A DNA stretch of 64,000 bases from the NCBI RefSeq assembly GCF_000382885.1, contig NZ_CAVK010000085.1:1-64000 (forward strand), read 5' to 3'. Of the stretch, positions 1-7,445 are shown piece by piece; within the stretch, counting starts at the first letter, position 1; each line of letters opens with the position of its first letter. A program made the translations under genes and the position numbers. Source of the DNA: Sphingobium indicum BiD32 (GTDB taxonomy: Bacteria; Pseudomonadota; Alphaproteobacteria; Sphingomonadales; Sphingomonadaceae). The notes below the pieces were generated by a model, which saw nothing but the letters and a program-made list of their open reading frames with translations, made no database searches and had not been told where the DNA came from.

Positions 1-104
1 GGGGCATGCCCCCCATGATCTGATGATCAAACAGGCGGCTTAACGACAACCGGGATTAGCTTAACTCAGCCGCCAAACTGTCCAAAAAGGCGGGACCACC
101 TCAA
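1..104. mobile_element. Possible insertion-sequence end (left edge)
   Basis: The first hundred bases have no complete gene. A stretch near 66-102 (CAGCCGCC, then TGTCC, then GGACCACCTCA) resembles the short non-coding tail seen after IS3-type transposase genes. The open frame that resumes to its right has no start codon, as expected if an element had landed inside a gene. The transposase itself would lie outside the window, so this is a guess from memory of such ends, not a proven boundary. Confidence 0.25.
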
Positions 105-272
105 ACGGCGAAGAGCGGCGGCGGCATTGCAAGCGGGATACGCAGCAAGCGCGATACAAAGATAGCGGTTATTGAGTTTGCGTTGGACGGCTTGAACGAG
201 GATGCTGACGCGAACGCGAGTTTGAACGCGGAAATGCAGCAAAGGCTTGCGCGTGTGGTGAAACTGAAATGA
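60..272 (+). pseudogene. 3' fragment of an unknown gene
   Basis: An open frame runs from base 60 to a TGA at 270-272. From about base 105 it reads like a real protein tail: a Lys/Arg segment, then a helix containing IAVIEFALDGLNEDADANAS, ending ARVVKLK. It has no ATG or GTG that could serve as an upstream start. Its stop overlaps the ATG of the next gene (ATGA at 269-272), the usual sign of translational coupling, which supports both frames as coding. The 5' part seems to have been replaced by the sequence at the window edge. Product unknown. Confidence 0.4.
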
Positions 273-631
273 CAATTAAACTCGCGTTCGATTTTTGCGA
301 TTTCGATCTTCCGTTTGATGACGAGTTGCGACGGCGTAGCGGAAAGGCGCTTACAGAGCGGACAACGGCGTTTTCGATGATAACAATCGACGCGGATTTC
401 GAGCGCGAGATATTGCAATATCCGCATAAGCTTGATCTGCATTTTCAGGAAATGGTAGATTACATCAAGAAGGCTGGGGAAATGCGCGAGGCGTTTGATA
501 CGCACGCAATTCAACGACGCACTGCACAGATTTTCTACAGCGACGACGATGAACGCGATGATCTTGGTTTCAGGCTTCTCTATTTTTTTGAAACCGCAGA
601 GGACGCAAGCGCAGGGCGTTTCTTGCCGTAG
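269..631 (+). CDS. Hypothetical protein, accessory region
   Basis: A 120-residue acidic, soluble protein without signal peptide or membrane segment; I do not recognise the family. It starts with ATG overlapping the stop of the preceding gene fragment by ATGA, so the two were probably one operon. Aromatic-rich patches lie near the N-terminus (FDFCDFDLPF) and C-terminus (LLYFFETAEDA). Base composition is poorer in GC than the housekeeping genes further right, in keeping with the mobile character of this end. It could be a plasmid- or phage-derived orphan. Confidence 0.5.
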   Translation: MTIKLAFDFCDFDLPFDDELRRRSGKALTERTTAFSMITIDADFEREILQYPHKLDLHFQEMVDYIKKAGEMREAFDTHAIQRRTAQIFYSDDDERDDLGFRLLYFFETAEDASAGRFLP

Positions 632-700
632 CGCTTCATGGTGCAGATGCAGCGCGTTTGGGTAAACGCTACCGTGACGGCAAAAAACTGTGCAGCGAAT

Positions 701-767
701 GTCACATTTAGGTCGATTTCTAACTTTTGCGACAGCAGACAGTTTGGGTCTTAGAACCTAATGTGAC
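701..767. promoter_or_regulatory. Inverted repeat before the resolvase gene (res-like site)
   Basis: GTCACATTTAGGT at 701-713 and ACCTAATGTGAC at 756-767 form a near-perfect inverted repeat (one extra T in the left arm), with a second partial match, TTCTAA inside the left side and TTAGAA inside the right. The right arm ends 8 bases before the resolvase ATG. Serine resolvases of the Tn3 type bind paired inverted half-sites next to their own gene, both to recombine and to repress it, so this is a good candidate res or operator site. Function is inferred from position and symmetry. Confidence 0.5.
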
Positions 768-775
768 GAGGGAAT

Positions 776-1312
776 ATGATCGTAGGCTATGCGCGTGTCA
801 GCACAACAGGCCAAAGCTTGGATGTGCAGTTGGGCGAGCTTGCAGCGCAGGGATGCGAACGCATCTATGAGGACAAGGCGACAGGCACGAATTGCGAACG
901 CGCTGGGCTCATAGAGATGATGGGCTTTGTGCGCGAAGGCGATACGATTGTCGTAAGCAGGCTTGATCGTTTTGCACGTTCGCTGAGCGATCTGTTTCAG
1001 TTGCTGGATCAGCTTGCGGCCAAAGGCGTTGCGTTTCAATGCGTGCATCAGAACATTGACACAAGCAGCAGCACGGGAAAGCTGACGCTGGCGATCTTGG
1101 GCGCTGTAGCAGAGTTTGAAAACGATTTGCGGCGAGAACGGCAGCGTGACGGCATTGCAAAGGCGAAATCCAACGGAATTTACAAGGGGCGCAGAGCAAT
1201 GGTTAGCGCGGAGCGTGTGAAGGAATTGATAGCGAGCGGAACGGCGATCAGTGAAATTGCACGGCAGCTTGGTTGTCATCGTCAAACTGTTTATCGCTTG
1301 GCGCGATCTTGA
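776..1312 (+). CDS. Serine recombinase (resolvase/invertase family)
   Basis: A 178-residue small serine recombinase. The N-terminal catalytic domain begins GYARVSTTGQSLDVQ with the nucleophile Ser9 and Arg7; the conserved SRLDRFARS motif follows near residue 61-69. A long E helix (EFENDLRRERQRDGI) is followed by a C-terminal helix-turn-helix containing ISEIARQLGCHRQTVYRLA. Length and order match Tn3-type resolvases and DNA invertases. Start is the ATG at 776 behind GAGGG. The protein would cut and rejoin DNA at paired sites through a Ser-linked intermediate. No transposase is seen nearby, so it may resolve a plasmid, an island or a transposon lying to the left. Confidence 0.93.
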   Translation: MIVGYARVSTTGQSLDVQLGELAAQGCERIYEDKATGTNCERAGLIEMMGFVREGDTIVVSRLDRFARSLSDLFQLLDQLAAKGVAFQCVHQNIDTSSSTGKLTLAILGAVAEFENDLRRERQRDGIAKAKSNGIYKGRRAMVSAERVKELIASGTAISEIARQLGCHRQTVYRLARS

Positions 1313-1326
1313 ACGAAATTTACTAT

Positions 1327-1366
1327 GTAGATAATTTCTGTGCAGGGGTTTTCGACGTAGATAATT
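1327..1366. repeat. Pair of 10-base direct repeats
   Basis: GTAGATAATT occurs at 1327-1336 and again at 1357-1366, start-to-start spacing 30 bases, roughly three helical turns. They sit 15 bases behind the resolvase stop codon. In-phase short direct repeats of this kind can be binding sites (iterons or recombinase accessory sites), but two copies are few and chance is possible in AT-rich DNA. Confidence 0.35.
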
Positions 1367-1587
1367 AAATTTCGAGCGCGATAAATATATTCGTGAGACG
1401 CGCTGCGTTGCACGACATATGCTGCTTTCGAAAAACACTTGCTGGGACTAAGACCAGATGGATGAGCGCGCAGCACGCGAACGTGAAGACGAATTGGTCG
1501 TATGACGGCAGGAACAAACGCAATCATACGAACTTAGGAGTGCAAATCTCCTAAACCTTGGAACGAGGTTCAGTGGCACACGTAAAA

Positions 1588-1845
1588 ATGCAATCACAAG
1601 ATGCAAGCTCTGACTGTTCCATTGTCCAACTTGCACCCACACATCGAAATTTTGGAAGTTCGTTGTGTGGCACCGTTAGGTGCGTCAGCGATGACGCGGT
1701 AAAAACATCTGCAAACAAGTCAATACTAACCACTTGGCTGCGTAATAGCAGCGATGCTTCCAATAGCGTGCGGACCCAATCTCAACTCAACGAAAGGGCG
1801 AACGCAATTTTTACTCTCTTTTCTGCAGAGCAGAAAGGGGGGTAA
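1588..1845 (+). CDS. Doubtful small open frame
   Basis: An 85-codon frame from an ATG at 1588, extendable to a TTG at 1558. The product is rich in Ser, Asn and Thr with scattered Cys and has no recognisable domain. Codon use does not look strongly biased and no clear ribosome-binding site precedes it. Listed because it is the only plus-strand frame of any length in this stretch; it may well be non-coding. Confidence 0.2.
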   Translation: MQSQDASSDCSIVQLAPTHRNFGSSLCGTVRCVSDDAVKTSANKSILTTWLRNSSDASNSVRTQSQLNERANAIFTLFSAEQKGG

Positions 1846-2054
1846 AAAGCGATTGGTTTCCCATCTAATCTAACGAAGGCAGAAATCATACGACGCAACA
1901 ATTGGCAGCGACGAAGCGCGAAACGCTTGTTGCTGTAGATTGTGAAGGCGTTGGATTGCGTGAGCGCAAGCGAATGTAAGCCATATAACCAGCAACGAAT
2001 TGCGAAGCGGATTTGCGATCGACGAGAGCGAAAATTCACATAGATCGCGCGAAT

Positions 2055-2243
2055 ATGAGATACGAAATTTCCGTGCAAGATTTGCTGGATCACGTTGCGG
2101 AATTTCTGGACTTGGACGAGCGATTTTGGAATTCGCGTGAAGGCAGATTTGAGTGGTGCGGTAGGTGGGTGAATTTTCGCAAGGGCAGCGACGTGATCTT
2201 GCTGGTCGTGGACGGCGAAGCTTATGAGGTGGTGCGTGTCTGA
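2055..2243 (+). CDS. Small hypothetical protein
   Basis: A 62-residue acidic protein starting MRYEISVQDLLDHVAEFL, then an aromatic middle (EWCGRWVNF) and a hydrophobic C-terminal strand (VILLVVDGEAYEVV). The frame can be extended upstream to a TTG at 2013, but the ATG at 2055 gives the more natural N-terminus. The family is not recognised. Its end overlaps by 22 bases the end of the minus-strand gene on its right. The fold looks small and compact, as in plasmid or phage accessory proteins. Confidence 0.42.
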   Translation: MRYEISVQDLLDHVAEFLDLDERFWNSREGRFEWCGRWVNFRKGSDVILLVVDGEAYEVVRV

Positions 2244-2443
2244 GCAGTAGGCGCGAAGGCAGCTTTGCGAGCGCGTTCAAGATTTTTGCGCTGCTTCTGG
2301 TGATCCTTGACGCTTTGTAGAGCTTTCTTGGCGACAGCAATCTGGCGTTCTTTCGCTGCAACCAGTGATTGCTCAGGCGTCAATGGCTTACGTGGCTGCT
2401 TGGGCTTGCGCGGCTTGTTGGTGCGGAATTCGTAAAATCTCAT
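2222..2443 (-). CDS. Small Lys/Arg-rich helical protein
   Basis: A 73-residue very basic protein. After a short start it has a Pro/Lys tract (KPRKPKQPRKP), then a long predicted helix rich in Lys, Gln, Ala and Arg (residues about 22-62), and a Thr-rich tail. Composition of this kind suggests nucleic-acid binding, but no known domain is seen. It is transcribed away from the membrane protein starting at 2503, leaving a shared 59-base promoter gap. No strong ribosome-binding site precedes its ATG. Confidence 0.42.
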   Translation of the reverse strand: MRFYEFRTNKPRKPKQPRKPLTPEQSLVAAKERQIAVAKKALQSVKDHQKQRKNLERARKAAFAPTAQTRTTS

Positions 2444-2502
2444 ATCGTATTTATGAGGACACAGCTAAGCTTACACGATCTGACAGAATTAGCATTGCGG
2501 GG

Positions 2503-3186
2503 ATGGTGATGGGGCTGGCAATTTGCAGTGCTTCAATTGACTGGGCAGCAACAGGAACAATGCTACAGGGCATTGGCACAATTGGCGGTGTAGGCGCTGT
2601 TGTTTGGGCTGCGATCAAAGGTGCTAATACATTTGATGCGTGGCGCAGGCAGAAACTGGCTGAGCGCAAGCAAGATCAGGCAGAGCGAATTCTAACAGCG
2701 ACATACAGGGCACGGCGCGCGCTTGCATATGTCCGTGGTGTGATGATGTGGGGTCACGAGTTGCACGCTGCGGAAGAGCAGATGAAGGAGAAGGACGGTT
2801 GGGTAGCGCAGACGGAGGCAAGGCAAAAGCGGTTGGTGACTGCTCAGGCTTTCTACAACAGGATTAATCGCACGAAGGATGAACGCGAGGCGCTTGATGA
2901 GTGTCTTCCAATGGCGCGCGCACTGTTTGGCGAAGAGCTTGAGCAGGCCATTGAGAAGCTGAACCATCAATTTTGGATCGTGCAGGTTGATGTGGACAGC
3001 TACGTTGACGACGAAGGCGGCGCAGATGCTGAATTCACGAAGAAGCTTCGTCGTGGAATGTATGCGATCAAACCACCAGAAGGCGAGGTGAATGAGGTCA
3101 CGGAGGCGATGGAAGCTGCTGTGGCTACGATTGAACGGATTTGTTTGCCAGTTTTGCGTTTGGAGGCCAGTGCAGCGGCGACCTAA
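2503..3186 (+). CDS. Membrane-anchored hypothetical protein with coiled-coil tail
   Basis: A 227-residue protein from the ATG at 2503. The open frame extends to 2365, but that part overlaps the divergent gene and reads poorly. Two hydrophobic segments occupy residues about 1-12 and 22-42, separated by a short polar turn; then comes a basic stretch (RRQKLAERKQDQAERI) and a mostly helical cytoplasmic domain with many Glu, Lys and Arg to residue 200. The layout is that of a small inner-membrane protein with a cytosolic helical domain. The family is not recognised. It is the last gene of the AT-richer accessory region. Confidence 0.62.
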   Translation: MVMGLAICSASIDWAATGTMLQGIGTIGGVGAVVWAAIKGANTFDAWRRQKLAERKQDQAERILTATYRARRALAYVRGVMMWGHELHAAEEQMKEKDGWVAQTEARQKRLVTAQAFYNRINRTKDEREALDECLPMARALFGEELEQAIEKLNHQFWIVQVDVDSYVDDEGGADAEFTKKLRRGMYAIKPPEGEVNEVTEAMEAAVATIERICLPVLRLEASAAAT

Positions 3187-3311
3187 ACACACCTTTACAC
3201 GTTTCTTACACGCGAAATTCCAGACCGTTCTAATATGTTGAGAAAACGTTATAAATTTCAGCGCCGGTTTAGCGAAGCGCTAAGCGTTTCAGGCACTGCC
3301 AGACTATCGAG

Positions 3312-3338
3312 AAGGGGCCGGTTTTCCGGCCCCTTTTT
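3312..3338 (+). terminator. Rho-independent terminator
   Basis: AAGGGGCCGG-TTTT-CCGGCCCCTT followed by a T run: a 10-base perfect stem with a 4-base loop. It lies 125 bases behind the preceding gene and is GC-rich, more like the chromosome than the accessory DNA. It may once have ended a backbone gene that is now further left. Confidence 0.78.
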
Positions 3339-3365
3339 CGTTGGGTGCGCATGACGATTTTATCC

Positions 3366-3490
3366 AGATCCGTTCGTCCTGAGTAGCCATTGAGCGAAGT
3401 CTAAATGGCGTATCGAAGGACTCGTCCAGCGCCTGATGCTTCGATACGAGCCTTCGACAAGCTCAGTCTCTACTCAGCACGAACGGATCT
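3366..3490. repeat. Large REP-like palindrome
   Basis: The outer arms AGATCCGTTCGTcCTGAGTAG (3366-3386) and its inverse at 3470-3490 match at 20 of 21 bases. Inner arms repeat the theme (GTATCGAAGGAC against the later CTTCGATACGAG). The units TTCGACAAGCTCAG and CGAACGG recur at 17624-17649. Repeats of this family are scattered between genes in sphingomonad genomes; this one is a paired, full-length copy at the border of the accessory region. Confidence 0.75.
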
Positions 3491-3523
3491 TGGACCGCCC
3501 AACGTCATCTTCCACCCTCCCAT

Positions 3524-4837
3524 TCACCCCTGTGCCCGCACCGCGTTGCGGCTGGCGAGGCCCATCATCAAGAACCCGGCAACGGCCGCGACGATATTGG
3601 CGCTGGCAGCGCCAATCGTGCCGTAGAGCGGCAGCAGCGCGGCCTGCATCCCCAGCAACAGGGCGGTCGAGATAAAGGTGATGCGCAGCGACAGGCCCGC
3701 CCGGTCGGTCGCCATCAGTAGCGGGCGATAGCTGACCCCGATCAGGTCGATGCAGGCGGCGATGCCCAGCAGCAGCAGCAGCGGATAGGCGGGGAGGAAC
3801 TCCGGCCCGGCGATCAGCCCCAGCAGCGGGCGGCCGATGAGCAGGATCAGGGCGATGATGACCGCGCCCGCCACCAGCGCCAGCCGGTTGGTGCGGCGGA
3901 ACAGCGCGCCCAGCGCTTCGCTCCCCTGGTTGCCGCTGCGCGACAGTTCGACGAAGATGCTGCGTGACAATAGCCCCGAAATCTTGGTCAGCGAATTAGC
4001 GAGCTGGTTGGCGAGGCGATAGAGGCCCGCGCCGACCGGGCCGACGAACAGGCCGACCACCAGCACCGCGACCTGCTGCCCCATGGATGACAGGCTGGTC
4101 TGGAGATTGGTGGCAGTCAGGAAGCCGATGATGCCGGGATTTTCCGTCCGCGCGTCGAGCGCCCGGCCCGCCGTCCACTGGCCGATCCGCCCGCGTCCTT
4201 CGCGCAAAGCCAGTCCCCAATAGGCGATGGCGCACAAGAGTTCGGCGGCACCCCAGGCGATCAGGAAACCGGTGATGGACGGCATCAGCCATAGCGCCGC
4301 GACTGCGCCGATCATCCGTCCGACCGGAATCATGGTTTCGGCGAGCGCGGCGGAATCGAACCGGTCGAACAGGCGCAAGATCCCAGTCGGGCTGGACCGG
4401 ATGGTGATCATCATCACCATGCAGAAGATCCAGGCCTGCCACCCCATGCCCGGCGGCAGTTCCAGCAGCACGCCAAAGGCCAGGATGATGAAGGCGGCGA
4501 TCGCCCCGCCGACCGCGGCAGAGGCGAGGTCGATCAGGATACAGAAGCGCAGCACGCGGTTGAGCGCGTCGCCATTGCCGGTCGCCATATGGGTCTGGCC
4601 ATAGCGCACGACGATCTGCCAGCTTTCAAAACTGGTGATCGTCTTGATCACTGTCGCCGCGCTCAGGACCAGCGCGAACCGCCCGAAATCGGCGACGCCA
4701 AGCGTGCGGGTGACGATGGCGAGATAGGCAAGGCTCAGCACCGCGCCCACGCCCTTGCCCCCCAGCAGCCAGCCGGTATTGGCCAATATGCGGGAAAAGC
4801 CGTCCTGTGCTGCGCTGGGCTTGGGTTTCGCCATCAT
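3524..4837 (-). CDS. Polysaccharide (lipid-linked oligosaccharide) flippase, Wzx/MATE-like
   Basis: A 437-residue integral membrane protein with about 12-14 hydrophobic segments, beginning with ILANTGWLLGGKGVGAVLSL and ending with a Val/Ala-rich helix and a short basic tail. The pattern fits Wzx-type exporters of the MOP superfamily, which flip undecaprenyl-linked glycans across the inner membrane. The start is taken at the ATG at 4837 behind GGAAAG; the open frame runs further upstream but through a repeat. It is divergent from the nucleotidyltransferase at 5025 and probably exports the product of the cluster 5025-8509. The substrate cannot be read from sequence. Confidence 0.85.
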   Translation of the reverse strand: MMAKPKPSAAQDGFSRILANTGWLLGGKGVGAVLSLAYLAIVTRTLGVADFGRFALVLSAATVIKTITSFESWQIVVRYGQTHMATGNGDALNRVLRFCILIDLASAAVGGAIAAFIILAFGVLLELPPGMGWQAWIFCMVMMITIRSSPTGILRLFDRFDSAALAETMIPVGRMIGAVAALWLMPSITGFLIAWGAAELLCAIAYWGLALREGRGRIGQWTAGRALDARTENPGIIGFLTATNLQTSLSSMGQQVAVLVVGLFVGPVGAGLYRLANQLANSLTKISGLLSRSIFVELSRSGNQGSEALGALFRRTNRLALVAGAVIIALILLIGRPLLGLIAGPEFLPAYPLLLLLGIAACIDLIGVSYRPLLMATDRAGLSLRITFISTALLLGMQAALLPLYGTIGAASANIVAAVAGFLMMGLASRNAVRAQG

Positions 4838-4870
4838 TCTGCTTTCCAGCCTTCGCCGCATTGTAATTCC

Positions 4871-4933
4871 CGTTCGTTTCGAGCGAAGCCGAGAAACGTT
4901 GCGCGGTTTCTCGACTTCGCTCGAACCGAACGG
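4871..4933. repeat. REP-like palindrome between divergent genes
   Basis: CGTTCG..CGAGCGAAG.CGAGAAAC is mirrored by GTTTCTCG.CTTCGCTCG..CGAACG around a short centre, giving a long imperfect hairpin. It occupies the gap between the flippase start and the nucleotidyltransferase start and shares its CGAACGG end with the element at 3366-3490. Confidence 0.62.
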
Positions 4934-5024
4934 ATGAAGTTGAAGTCGATCCGCTCTAGGCGTTGCGAACGTCAGTTTGAAGCCGCCTTTTTTTCGGCCA
5001 ATTTCCCCTCTAAAGACCCGCGCC

Positions 5025-5789
5025 ATGACCATCACCAAAGCCATCATCCTGTCCGCCGGGCAAGGATCGCGCCTGTTGCCGCTGACCCGCGACGTGCCCA
5101 AATGCATGATCGACTTTAACGGCCGCACACTTATCAGCTGGCAGATCGCAGCGCTGGTCGCCAATGGCGTGACCGACATCGTCGTGGTGACCGGCTTTCG
5201 CACCGAACGGGTCGAGGATCATGCGCTGCAACTCTATCGCGAGACCGGCGCGCGGATACGCTGCGTGTTCAATCCCTTCTTTCAGGTGGCGGATAACCTC
5301 GGCACCTGCTGGATCGTGCGGGAGGAGATGGACCGGGACTTCATCATCCTGAACGGTGATACCATCGTGTCGGACGAAATCGTCGCGAAGCTGATCGCCG
5401 GAACGCAGGATGCGATCACCGTCACGGTCGATGTGAAGCCCGACTATGATGATGACGATATGAAAGTGAACCGCGACGAAAGCGGCCGCCTGCACCATAT
5501 CGGCAAGCGGCTGTTGCCGCCCGACACCAATGCCGAATCGATCGGGATGCTGGCCTTCACCGGCGAAGGCCCGGCGATTTTCCGCAACCAGATCGACCAG
5601 ATGATGCGGACGCCCGAAGGCGTCGAACGCTGGTATCTGCGCGCCATCGACATCATCGCCAAGGGCAACCGGGTCGGCACCGTCTCGATCGAGGGGATGG
5701 AATGGCAGGAGGTCGATTTCCATCAGGATGTCGAGGCAGCGAAGGCGCTGACGGCCAAGTGGGTCGCCGAGGGGCGCTACGGCCGATAA
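5025..5789 (+). CDS. Nucleotidyltransferase (LicC/IPCT-like, sugar- or polyol-phosphate)
   Basis: A 254-residue nucleotidyltransferase of the GT-A fold. The nucleotide loop is AIILSAGQGSRLLPLTRDVPK (residues about 5-25); NGDTIV near residue 112 carries the metal-binding Asp, and EWQEVDFHQDVEAA near the C-terminus is the second metal motif typical of LicC and inositol-phosphate cytidylyltransferases. Such enzymes join CTP or another NTP to phosphocholine, sugar phosphate or inositol phosphate. The start is the ATG at 5025; earlier in-frame codons lie in a poor leader. With the CDP-alcohol phosphotransferase at 6348 it makes a plausible donor-and-transferase pair. Confidence 0.85.
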   Translation: MTITKAIILSAGQGSRLLPLTRDVPKCMIDFNGRTLISWQIAALVANGVTDIVVVTGFRTERVEDHALQLYRETGARIRCVFNPFFQVADNLGTCWIVREEMDRDFIILNGDTIVSDEIVAKLIAGTQDAITVTVDVKPDYDDDDMKVNRDESGRLHHIGKRLLPPDTNAESIGMLAFTGEGPAIFRNQIDQMMRTPEGVERWYLRAIDIIAKGNRVGTVSIEGMEWQEVDFHQDVEAAKALTAKWVAEGRYGR

Positions 5790-5913
5790 GCGGCGCGGGA
5801 AAAAAGAGACGCGGCTATGGTTTGACCTTGTTCCCCCTCCCGCTGGCAGGGGGGGGCAGGGGGTGGGCCTGCTCAAGATTGCTTCAACCCTCCCAAAAAT
5901 CAAAGCGTTGGGA

Positions 5914-6351
5914 TCATTTCATTTCGTTATCGAAACAATTCTTCATCCACGCTTTCACATTGTCCAGCTCACTGTCCAGCTTGACCGCAGACCCAAGGTC
6001 TGGCTGCCCCGGCCAGCCTGAGTCCGCCACAGTCAAGCCCGCCGCACTGCGTGTCCCCTCATAGCGGGGGATGACGTGGAAATGGACGTGGGGATCGACC
6101 ATCATCAGCATCAGATAGTTGATCTTCGCATAGCCCACCGCCTTTCCTAGCGCCGTCTCGATCGCTGCGGTGACGGTCTTGAGTTCGGCATGGGCCTGCG
6201 CGGGCAGGTCGCCGAACGCCGTCGCGTCGCTTTTCGCCGCCAGGATCAGCGACCCCAGTGTCGGCTGGGCCGGGCGGAGCAGCACGACCCAGTGGGTGAA
6301 CTCCGCGATCAGCGTGGCGGGCCAGCCGAATTTCTCGATAGTGGGGTTCAT
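5914..6351 (-). CDS. HIT family protein
   Basis: A 145-residue protein with the histidine triad HVHFHVIPRY (residues about 88-97) of nucleotide hydrolases and transferases, which act on the alpha-phosphate of nucleotide conjugates through a His-nucleotide intermediate. An N-terminal strand HWVVLLRPAQPTLGSLIL and the L-K-x-V helix also fit the HIT fold. The start ATG overlaps the stop of the CDP-alcohol phosphotransferase by 3 bases, so it is the last gene of a tightly coupled operon. In this setting it may hydrolyse a leftover or dead-end nucleotide conjugate; this role is inferred. Confidence 0.9.
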   Translation of the reverse strand: MNPTIEKFGWPATLIAEFTHWVVLLRPAQPTLGSLILAAKSDATAFGDLPAQAHAELKTVTAAIETALGKAVGYAKINYLMLMMVDPHVHFHVIPRYEGTRSAAGLTVADSGWPGQPDLGSAVKLDSELDNVKAWMKNCFDNEMK

Positions 6352-7445
6352 GGCCGGGCCTGCTCCATCCAGCTGACGATCGGCTGGCCGGACCGTTTGA
6401 CGCCATAGGCTTGCGCCAGTCGCACGGCGTGAACGACCAGCGAGATCATCGTCCACCAGGCGAGTGCGATCAGGCCGATGTCGGGGCGTCCGAACAGCAG
6501 CGACACGAACAGGATCACCATATTGGGATTGCGCCGCGCGGTGATGAGGCGGAACTGGCTGTCGAAGCGTTGCCAGACATGGATGTCCATGCCGAAATCC
6601 TTGAGGAACATCCCCTCTATCAACCGTTGCAGCACATATCCCGCAATCACCGCCGCCATTACCAGCGCGAATGTCTGGGTCGAAAGCGCCAGCCCCCAAT
6701 AGACCAGCCCGGTCCCCCAGAAATGCCACCAGAAGGGCGGATGGACCAGATCGACGCCATGGTCGATCACATTGCCCCATTTGGAGGAGGTGATGGTACA
6801 GCGGGCGAGTTTCCCGTCCACCGTGTCCAGCACCATGAAGATAAAGCCGGAGAGAAAGCCGGTCCAATACATGCCCTGCGCGAACAGATAGGTGGCGACC
6901 AGGCAGAGGGTAACACCAATCACCGACACCATATTGGGGGTCATGCGCAGCTGCGCCGCGATGCGGGTCAGCACCAGTGCCAGTTCGGGCCATAGATATT
7001 TGGTGAGCAGGTCCGTGACGCCCTTATAGGCACCGAAATAGCTTTGCCGCTCGATCGCCCGCCGGGTCGATGGGTCAAGTTCGCGTACCATCGGCTGTTC
7101 GAGCTTGCGCAACTGGCGGTTGTAGAGAGCGCGGCCGTCCGACAGATCGATGACATGCGTAGCGGTCAGCGGATCGCTGCCTTGCGGCACCTGGCCCACG
7201 ATCGGCGCGTTGCCCCACACAAACAAGGTGCCCGGTGTTTCGAGCGCGAGGCGCAGCAGTAGCGGATCGAAGGCGTAGGCCAGGTTGAACAGCAGTTCGT
7301 GTCCCGCCGCCAGCGTGCTGCCATTCTTCGCGGCGCTTTCCGCCATGCGGCGGCTGCGCTCGGCATTGGTCATGCCCCAGATCGGCGTCGCATTGTCGCC
7401 GATCAGGCGGACGGGACCAAGTGTGGTGGTGAGGGTCTGGCTCAT
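6348..7445 (-). CDS. CDP-alcohol phosphatidyltransferase family membrane protein
   Basis: A 365-residue protein with the full signature D-x2-DG-x2-AR-x8-G-x3-D-x3-D, seen as DTVDGKLAR then G-NVI-DHGVD (residues about 202-227), inside a domain of six hydrophobic helices. The N-terminal 140 residues are soluble, and the approach to the membrane domain (YKGVTDLLTKYLWP, then TPNMVS) resembles di-myo-inositol phosphate phosphate synthase and related enzymes that join a CDP-polyol to an alcohol. It overlaps both neighbours by 4 bases or fewer. The donor is probably made by the nucleotidyltransferase at 5025. It is distinct from the PssA at 31206. Confidence 0.88.
   Translation of the reverse strand: MSQTLTTTLGPVRLIGDNATPIWGMTNAERSRRMAESAAKNGSTLAAGHELLFNLAYAFDPLLLRLALETPGTLFVWGNAPIVGQVPQGSDPLTATHVIDLSDGRALYNRQLRKLEQPMVRELDPSTRRAIERQSYFGAYKGVTDLLTKYLWPELALVLTRIAAQLRMTPNMVSVIGVTLCLVATYLFAQGMYWTGFLSGFIFMVLDTVDGKLARCTITSSKWGNVIDHGVDLVHPPFWWHFWGTGLVYWGLALSTQTFALVMAAVIAGYVLQRLIEGMFLKDFGMDIHVWQRFDSQFRLITARRNPNMVILFVSLLFGRPDIGLIALAWWTMISLVVHAVRLAQAYGVKRSGQPIVSWMEQARP

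Larger units (their letters stand above)
1313..2054. other. Gene-poor AT-rich stretch of the accessory region
   Basis: About 740 bases after the resolvase with no gene I can support with confidence. It contains a pair of direct repeats, a short hairpin TTAGGAG-tgcaaat-CTCCTAA at 1534-1554, one weak open frame (1588-1845), and short frames around 1458-1506 and 1900-1978 that read like protein fragments. The picture is of decayed coding DNA. The hairpin loop does not have the conserved T of a tRNA anticodon loop. Confidence 0.5.

Noticed and set aside
1525-1600. tRNA-like fold around the hairpin TTAGGAG/CTCCTAA
   Set aside because: The 7-base loop lacks the conserved T before the anticodon, and no acceptor stem or CCA pairs around it.
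4838-5203. N-terminal extension of the flippase and an overlap with the nucleotidyltransferase
   Set aside because: It runs through a REP-like palindrome and the divergent gene; the ATG at 4837 has a good ribosome-binding site.
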